Shown here one piece after another: positions 57,401 through 64,000 of a stretch of 64,000 nt of DNA. The notes beneath the pieces were generated by a model. It was not told the origin of the DNA. It saw only the letters and a program-made list of their open reading frames with translations, and searched no databases. Source of the stretch: Gorsachius magnificus. Taxonomy: Eukaryota > Chordata > Aves > Pelecaniformes > Ardeidae. The number at the start of each line of letters is the position of its first letter. Position 1 is the stretch's first letter. Both the position numbers and the translations under genes were made by a program. The DNA is taken from positions 28,394,806 through 28,458,805 of the forward strand of contig CM067081.1 of the NCBI GenBank assembly GCA_034008185.1, given 5' to 3'.

Positions 57401-59473
57401 GTACTGGAAGAATTAAGATTACTGCGGTGGCAGGCAGGCTGTAGGCAGCCTGTGCAAGCAAGAGAAAAAATGAATCAGTAAATTACTTCTCACATAGCAA
57501 GATGGGATTTCATGTTAGCACCAACCTTCATGCAGCAGTATAAAACCACACAGTGCCTTCCAAAGTACTGTGACCTATCACAGACGCAGAGAGTTTATAA
57601 CCTAGCACAAATTTAGAACACCCAGCCAGGATATTCTGTGTGAAAGTTATTGCTGAGGCCAATACTGGGAATAAATGAGTTTTAAGGAAGAATGTGTGAA
57701 AGAGATGAGGGAGTCTTGCAGGTCAGAACTGCAATGTTATTAGGTTATTATGACTGACTTCATAGCATAGGCACTAAACCAAGCGACAGCAGCAAGAGCA
57801 CTGTTAAGGAAAAGAATTAGGCATAGAGCAGGAAAAGGAACAGAGATACAGGCCCAAGCATAGTGCTCATCAATTCAGACATAGCACAGGGGTGTGGGGT
57901 TTTCTAAGGATCAGTTGATATATGTTAGGGAGTGGATGTAGATTGCACTCTTTGTTCTTTTCCTTCCTAGACTGAGCAGAAAGACAGGTGAGTGATGGCG
58001 TGAGGGGATTTTAATGAGAAGCTCTTCCATGAAAGCCACATCTACCTTCCTGGCAAGTGAAAAGGCAGTGGGCAAGGATCTTGAAATATCTCTATTTTCA
58101 TTTAACTTAAATTGCCCTTAAACTGCAAGAAAAGTGTTAGAAAAAGAGCTTATATGACCATCACAATGCATCTATCTCACACATTGTTCTTGAAAGATTA
58201 TTCTGTAAGATTTACATATACTCGACTGCTCTTTTGAGGCATGATTCCAACAGTGCAGTTATCTTTGTCTCTGTGTCAGTCTTAACAACTTTGCTATACC
58301 CCAAATATTATTGCACTATAAAAATGAGTTGCTAGTGCACAGATCCTACACAACTCAGAGTACCTGACTGCCAGCAGATCAGTGACACTATTGTCTGTGG
58401 CCTTTTTTTCAAGTATTATTCATTTGTCATGAACTTCTCTGTCAAGATCTTTTGATCAGTCAAAAATATTGTCAATATTTTTCAGTCATACCTTGTTTTA
58501 TGTGGATCGATTTGCGTTCTGAGCAAGTGTCAGATGAAAACTCATGTATTTGTATTTTAAAAAAAATCAACTGGTTTGTATGATAAACAGGCCTAAACTT
58601 TTCTGATAGCAGGATACTTTATTCTGGTCATTGTTTCCCACAGCAGATGCTAGAACATGAGTTGTGAAAACTTTACAGTCTAAACAATCAGGTTGTTTTG
58701 CTAAATTGCATGTAAGAGTTTGGAAACAGGGGATGAAAATTAATTTTTTAAAGGCAGAAAGCAGGAATGGTATCACTTGAAAGGAATGCTCACAAAGAGA
58801 GGCAGCTACCTGTGAAAGTTGGGCAGCTGACACAAATCTTTCAAAACTGCAGTTTCCCCAACTGAGTATTTGACATTAGAATGAGAATTTTTTAAAAAAC
58901 AGGGGAGAGGAGTATTTTGTGTGGACTGAGGCAGCAGCCAGCCATCGTTCCAACAACGCTGAGCACATCAGCATATTTGACCCAACAGCTGCCAGCTGTG
59001 AACAGACAGGACAAACGGCAAGATCCTGCTTTAACAGAGTGACTCTAGAATGTAAGTAAACAGCACAGGTTACACCAAAAAATATTACAAATCCAGCTCC
59101 CACAGTGCACATCATTAAAATTCCTCCCCCCTCCAGTCCTCCCCCCAAACTGGATTAATTCTGACATGAAGGGTTTTAAGGCCATATATGGAGCTCCGAA
59201 GATAGATTCCCAGAGCCAGTCTCTGAGCCATGAACTAGGATAGTTTATCTTAAAGCAACTGTAATGGATTGTACGCAGAGCTATCAGCAAGGACAGCTTA
59301 GCAGCTCATTTACAGAATGGCTATCAAAGAAATGTAAAATCGGTGCCCATTTCCTGTAATATACCAGGTTGAAAACTGTGGTAGGTGAGCTCTTGCTTCA
59401 AAACTGATTTATTCAATCCTGTAGCAGAAGTGGTAAGATGGCTGAACAGAGAGCTGCACTGGTCATCCTCACC
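54486..59473. other. Unique DNA
   Basis: No transposon of the local families and no supported exon. ORFs here (up to 153 codons at 54452-54913, minus, which partly overlaps CR1) lack any feature of a gene. Confidence 0.5.
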
Positions 59474-60025
59474 TGTTCCCCTGGTTTTGGCTGGGATAGA
59501 GTTAATTTTCTTCCTAGTAGCTGGTATAGTGCTGTGTTTTGGATTTAGTATAAGACTGTTGATAACACACCCATGGTTTAGTTTAAGCAGTGCTTACACC
59601 ACTCAAGGACTTTTTCAGCTTCCCCTGCTCTGCCTGGTGCACAAGAAGCTGGGAGGGGGCACAGCTGGGACAGCTGACCCCAACTGGCCACAGGGCTATT
59701 CTAGACCTTATGACCTCATGCTCAGTATATAAGCTGGGGGGTGTTGGCTAGCGAGCAGTGATTGCTGCTCAGGGACTGACTGAGCATCAGTCAGCGGGTG
59801 GTGAGCAATTGCATTGTGCATCACTGGTTTTATATATTCTTTATAATTGTCATTGTTGTTGTTATTATTATTATTGATATTGTTATTGTTATTATTATTC
59901 CTCTGATGTTTTATCTCAACCCACAGTTTTATTTTTTTTTCCAATTCTCTCCCCCATCCCACTGTGGAGGGGGGCAGTGAGCAAACGGCTGCGCGGTGTT
60001 CAGCTGCCTGCCAGGTTAAACCACA
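59474..60025 (+). mobile_element. Solo LTR, ERVL-like family 1, TATA-containing copy
   Basis: Begins TGTTCCCCTGGTTTTGGCTG and ends GGTTAAACCACACA at 60025. Flanks TCACC (59469-59473) and CCACC (60026-60030) make a 5-bp target duplication with one mismatch. U3 contains TATATAA at 59726-59732, followed by AGCTGGGGGGTG. The R region has degenerate ATT/GTT repeats instead of a clean TTA run, and the ATTAAA signal is gone. Older than the copies at 3658, 8193 and 14093. Confidence 0.9.
59726..59732 (+). promoter_or_regulatory. LTR TATA box (TATATAA)
   Basis: Lies about 250 bp into the LTR between CATGCTCAG and GCTGGGGGG, the normal U3 position. The corresponding bases are missing in copies 3658, 8193 and 14093. 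Confidence 0.6.
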
Positions 60026-62500
60026 CCACCTGTGAACACAGAAACAGCAGCTCTTGTGATCTCTCCATTTAATAGACTAAATAAATTATTCAGGTTCCTT
60101 AAGGTTGATATACAGCTGGTAATACATCTTTGCAACACCTACATTCAGCAGTGTTCATAACCTGCGTGAAGACATCCTGGCCTACCTTACAATAGCAATA
60201 GAAATAAATAAATAAACAGAGAGCAATTAGTTGTTTGGAATTAAGAGAAAAACATTTTTTTTTAAATCAAGAGCCAAACTAAATGTTAAACATTTTTCCC
60301 AAAGGTATTTCTGCCCTGGTATGTCTCTCTGTGGCATTCTCCTGCTAAAACCACCTACACGATTCTGTAATTCCCATTTTCCCACCTCTTTATTTTCTGC
60401 CTCTGAGGGAGGCTCTGCAAGCCATTAGCCAACAGCTCAACTCAAACTTGCAAATGTTAGACATGCTGAGAGGGCAAGGGTGGGAGGAAGGAAGACAGAA
60501 GGAAAACAGCCACATGAGGGATGCTTCATCATAATAATACCTGCCAGCCTTCCTCCTAAAGACTATGCAGATTCTTTCATCCTCCTTACAGCACGCCAGA
60601 CTTTCAAATGCCACTGTATACCTCTGGAGACCAGCCAAAGCTGTTGGACTTTAAAGAAGCAGGTGTGTTATCCATGGCCATTAAGTGTGCCCTGTGCCAC
60701 CCAGCTGGCCCCTGACACTGAAGAAGGGGAGGCAGGAGGGACTGGGTTTGGTTTTCTTTACCACCTTGACGGTGCCCACCCGACAAACATCATCCACTCA
60801 GCAGTGGCAACACCCCAACTCCTGAGCTGGCCCTAGATGGGGTCCCTCCCTGTACAGACTGTAGTGACCCTCTTTTTTAGGTCCCTGACTTATTTTCTGC
60901 TCTGGAGAGAGAGGTTTGGGGGGACCACAACCAGGCAGCACAGTTGAGATGGCTTTGCTGGAGCTTGGGCAACCACACCAGCAATAAGCTGGATGGGGAG
61001 CAGCAAGTCTGGGTCAAGATCAGGCCCAGGGACAGTGGTTGGGGTCAGATGCCATCCAGTGATAGCCCAGCAAGCCCACAGTGTCAAGGCAGACCTGGGG
61101 CCAAACTCAGAAGCCGAGCCCACTGGTCTGGGTGAGCATCAAGAAGGCAGGAGGCTGGGCGCATGCACAGCTCCTGCCCAGCTGGTCCCTGCTCATGCTG
61201 CACGGCCTTGGCTTAAAAGCAGCTCCCGAGGGCAAGAAAGGGCACACCACCATTTCTACCCTGTCCCACCACGTCTCATGTCAGTGAGGAGCTGACCCTG
61301 CACTCAGTCCGCTTCACTCCCTAACTCTGCCAGCGATACTCCTAGGAGGAGGATGCCCTCTGGGCCCTGACACCGACTGCCTGCAGACATAAATCCCCTT
61401 TCTTTTTGGCTAGCTAACAAGATAACGCAGGGTGAAACATCTGTCTACAAATCAGTCACAACAGCAGCGTGTGCTGTGGCTGCTCTCTCTGGGGAGAGAA
61501 GGTGGGAGGCTGAGACAAAGATCATTACAACAACATTAAAAATTGTTGCTTTTTTCTTCTGCTCTTGTCCTTAACTCTTCCATATTCTGAGAGGGAGTAT
61601 GTATGTGTGCATAAAGATACACAGCCTCTTCTTTCACGGCTGGTAGGAGGGAACCTTACAGGTATTACAGGACATCTTCAGCTACACATCCTTCCGCTGA
61701 CAAAAGATCAGAACGATTTTTTAAATTTTAAAAATTAATTAAAAGCCTGGAACACAAAAAAAGCTACCCATTAAAATAAACAGAAGTCCTGCTCTTTGCC
61801 ACACTAAGACTGGGACTTCATCATGTGCAATATAACTGTTCTCCTAGTTACACTTACTAGAGATTAAAAGGAAAATTAAACTTTGTCCTACCTTCCCTGG
61901 AACAAAAAATAGACAAGGTCTCTTGAGAAGTGCTACTGGACAGATGATTTAGGAAAAGTAACATGCAAAATCCCAGGGTTACTGACCACTGTAATCCTAA
62001 CAAACAATGAGAAAACAAAAAATGGATTTTATTTAAATAAATCCAAAATTAAAAATAATTACTTATCTGCCTCTACTGATTATATGGAAAATATAATGTA
62101 AACTATCAGCTTTTTAAATTTTTGAAATATTTAATAATTTCCAGATCTGCTGATTTGGAAATGAGGAAAGTCAGTTACTACCTGCTCAGGGTGCACTTAA
62201 TTTTGTTGTTAAAAAAACAGCCAAAGAAAAAAAAAAAAACTTCCAGCAGATCAGGATCAACCACTATCACAAGGAAAAACCAGTCTATAAAAAGTCATGG
62301 TAGTGCAAACCTTTTAAATCACTGCCCATTGGTAGTACTGTTGCTTGCTAGATATCAGTTGATTACTGGCTGCTTAATTCACTGGCAGGCTGTCAGACAT
62401 AGTCTTTTGACAATGACTCATTTAATGACTGGGAAGACATTCAAGACAAGTCAAAGAGACTGTATTAGTATACTGCTAGTAATCCAGTCCTTCTACAAAA

Positions 62501-62615
62501 AAGATGGATGGATGGACGGAAGGAAGGAAGGAAGGAGAAAGAAGGGGTGTGGGGGAGGGAGAGGGAGAGGGAGAAAGGGAGAAAGAGAGAAACAGAGAAA
62601 GAGAGAAAGAAAATA
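62501..62615 (+). repeat. Polypurine tract, (GATG)n/(GGAA)n/(GAGA)n
   Basis: Starts with GATGGATGGATGGACGGAAG and continues as (GGAA)n, GGGAGAGGGAGAGGGAGAAA and (AGAG)n, almost pure purine for over 100 bp. It creates the K/R/G-rich end of a spurious 187-codon ORF (62122-62685). Confidence 0.9.
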
Positions 62616-63734
62616 CAACATAGAAAATTCTGTCGCTGTTATTTTATCTTCTTTTGCTTCTGGACAGACAAAGAACTGTAGCTGACTTCTTTTCCAAAGC
62701 CTCTTTTGAGAGGACCTGCTTTTTAAAGAGGATGTGTTAAAAATAGGAATTTTGAAAAATGTAGTGTTGACTGATGTGAGGCCAAGAACCTTTATGTGGT
62801 ACATGCATTTCAACATCATACATGATTATTAAAAATTAAACCCATTAAATTCACTGAACACAACTGAATAATTAAAAACTGAAAATACTCACCATTAAGA
62901 GTGGGTCTCCTCAGATCCTTTCCTGCTTTATATAAGGCATTGACTTGAGTCGAATTACTTTATTTTTTGCTTAGACTTCATGGATAAAATGTCCATCTGC
63001 CTTTCTGTGTTCTCCTAATGAGCAGCTTCACTTTAACATCTAGTTCCTTGTCTCAGCAGTGTCCTGTATGGGAAGAGTGGTTCAGAACACGAAGGGCAGA
63101 TGATGGCCCTGAAAAGATAATTATACTTAAATAAATGCTCTCATTAGGCTTAAAGGTGGACTTACAGCTCTTATACATGCTAAAACATGGTGGCAAAACT
63201 CTGAAGATGCATGCTTGCTAAACTCTGCTTCCCTGCTTTGAAACACCTTTGAATGGAAAGCATCATTATCCCAGTAAGAGCGTCCACTCAAGATAACACA
63301 TGTTATCACCAAACTAAAGCTCGAGAAGAAGTCCAGGTCTCACAACCATTGCACAATCCAAAAGGATGAGCATATTCATTCTCCACTAGCCTATGGAAAC
63401 AGTTGAATCTTCATGTAGTGGAATTTTTAGCATTTTCCTCCTTTACAAAGAGATTTTTTAAGGGCAGTTGCATAGGTACTTAGCCATCCCAAAACTCTCC
63501 TTCTTTCTCATTGGAGGATATGCAGAGCGAGCAGACAGACATACAGCTTTATAGAGAGTTGACTCCTGTCACTCTTAGAGGCTGCACAGACGGTTTCTTG
63601 TTTAACATCAACACTGTTGAGGTCATCAAGGCGGTGGTGTTTCCTGCTGCAAGCAAAGCTTTAATATACAATCAGATCTTGCTAAAAGAAATAAGAATGA
63701 GAGTGGTTTAGGATAGGTCACAGTGACCAGGTTG

Positions 63735-63830
63735 CCTGGCTTCTTTGTATCTCATGTGACTTTGAGCATCCCACTTATCCTCTCTCTATTCACCCAGCAT
63801 TTTGTCCATCCATAAAGTGCATTATGACTG
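63735..63830 (+). mobile_element. MIR-like ancient SINE core
   Basis: CTCATGTGACTTTGAGCATC, then CCACTTATCCTCTCTC, then TTTTGTCCATCCATAAAGTG follows the order of the MIR core (GTGACCTTGGGCAAGTCACTTAACCTCT-type, then the CATCTGTAAAATG-type part). Heavily diverged. Confidence 0.45.
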
Positions 63831-64000
63831 CAGCTAAGAGAAAGCAACTCTGGCAATCACTTGTTATTAAGTTGGATTTGATTCTTTTTTAATGTATACA
63901 TGAGCCCTTGAGACTCCTGCCAGCAACCAGATTAGTAACTTCATAATCCCAGAGCAGCATCCAAAATGTATTTTGTTCAACTAATTTCTGCAGAAGCAAA

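Larger units (their letters stand above)
60026..64000. other. Mixed unique DNA, GC-richer at 60640-61400
   Basis: Positions 60640-61400 are clearly richer in G+C than the surroundings, but CpGs are few, so it is not a convincing CpG island. ORFs on both strands there overlap and look like composition effects. It also holds the polypurine tract and a MIR-like stretch. A frame at 63520-63711 (64 codons) looks protein-like but has no support. Confidence 0.45.

Noticed and set aside
60640..61400. Possible CpG island or promoter
   Set aside because: The block is GC-richer but CpG dinucleotides are sparse and no TATA, first exon or splice donor stands out.
62122..62685. 187-codon ORF with K-rich and GRGRGRKGERE-like end
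   Set aside because: The second half is the translation of a simple polypurine repeat and a run of A; the first half has no recognisable domain.

Overview
This is vertebrate nuclear DNA, most likely a bird and probably from Neoaves; I cannot name the species. The evidence is the repeat content. There are many 5'-truncated CR1 LINEs ending in the avian CR1 3' tail (TTCTATGATTCTATGA), and solo LTRs of young avian ERVL-like families (TG...CA ends, 5-bp target duplications). The sequence is AT-rich, has no operon-like packing and no long intact ORF. Nothing suggests bacterial, phage or CRISPR sequence. It reads as intergenic or intronic DNA.

Layout. Positions 1-4683 are a repeat nest: a minus CR1 piece, then one degraded plus-strand CR1 broken by three LTR-family insertions of different states (an old solo LTR at 1154-1745, a partial provirus with its 3' LTR at 2100-3187, a young solo LTR at 3658-4253). 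Positions 4684-15855 are mostly unique AT-rich DNA with four more LTRs (7677-7980, 8193-8747, 13253-13850, 14093-14649), one ancient CR1 and a local 165-bp duplication. Positions 15856-28073 hold CR1 copies at 15856, 19230 and 25650; the last is split by a 934-bp solo LTR of a second family. Positions 29790-31212 are a minus-strand CR1 carrying endonuclease and RT coding sequence, itself hit by a 60-bp CR1 stub. CR1 3' ends follow at 34839, 36009, 41574, 42251 (plus) and 45358, 54032 (minus). A last solo LTR lies at 59474-60025. The window ends with a GC-richer stretch, a polypurine tract and MIR-like sequence.

No host gene can be assigned. Three short open segments with plausible splice sites (37368-37616, 46822-46897, 47279-47434) are listed as low-confidence exon candidates, and the longest non-repeat ORF (18602-19129) is unexplained. 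No genes here form a recognisable system. What the window records is layered retrotransposition: CR1 first, LTRs into CR1, and CR1 into CR1. The most useful observations are datable nesting, perfect 5-bp target duplications, loss of the TATA box in a young LTR subgroup, and an odd 58-bp flank duplication around a partial provirus.
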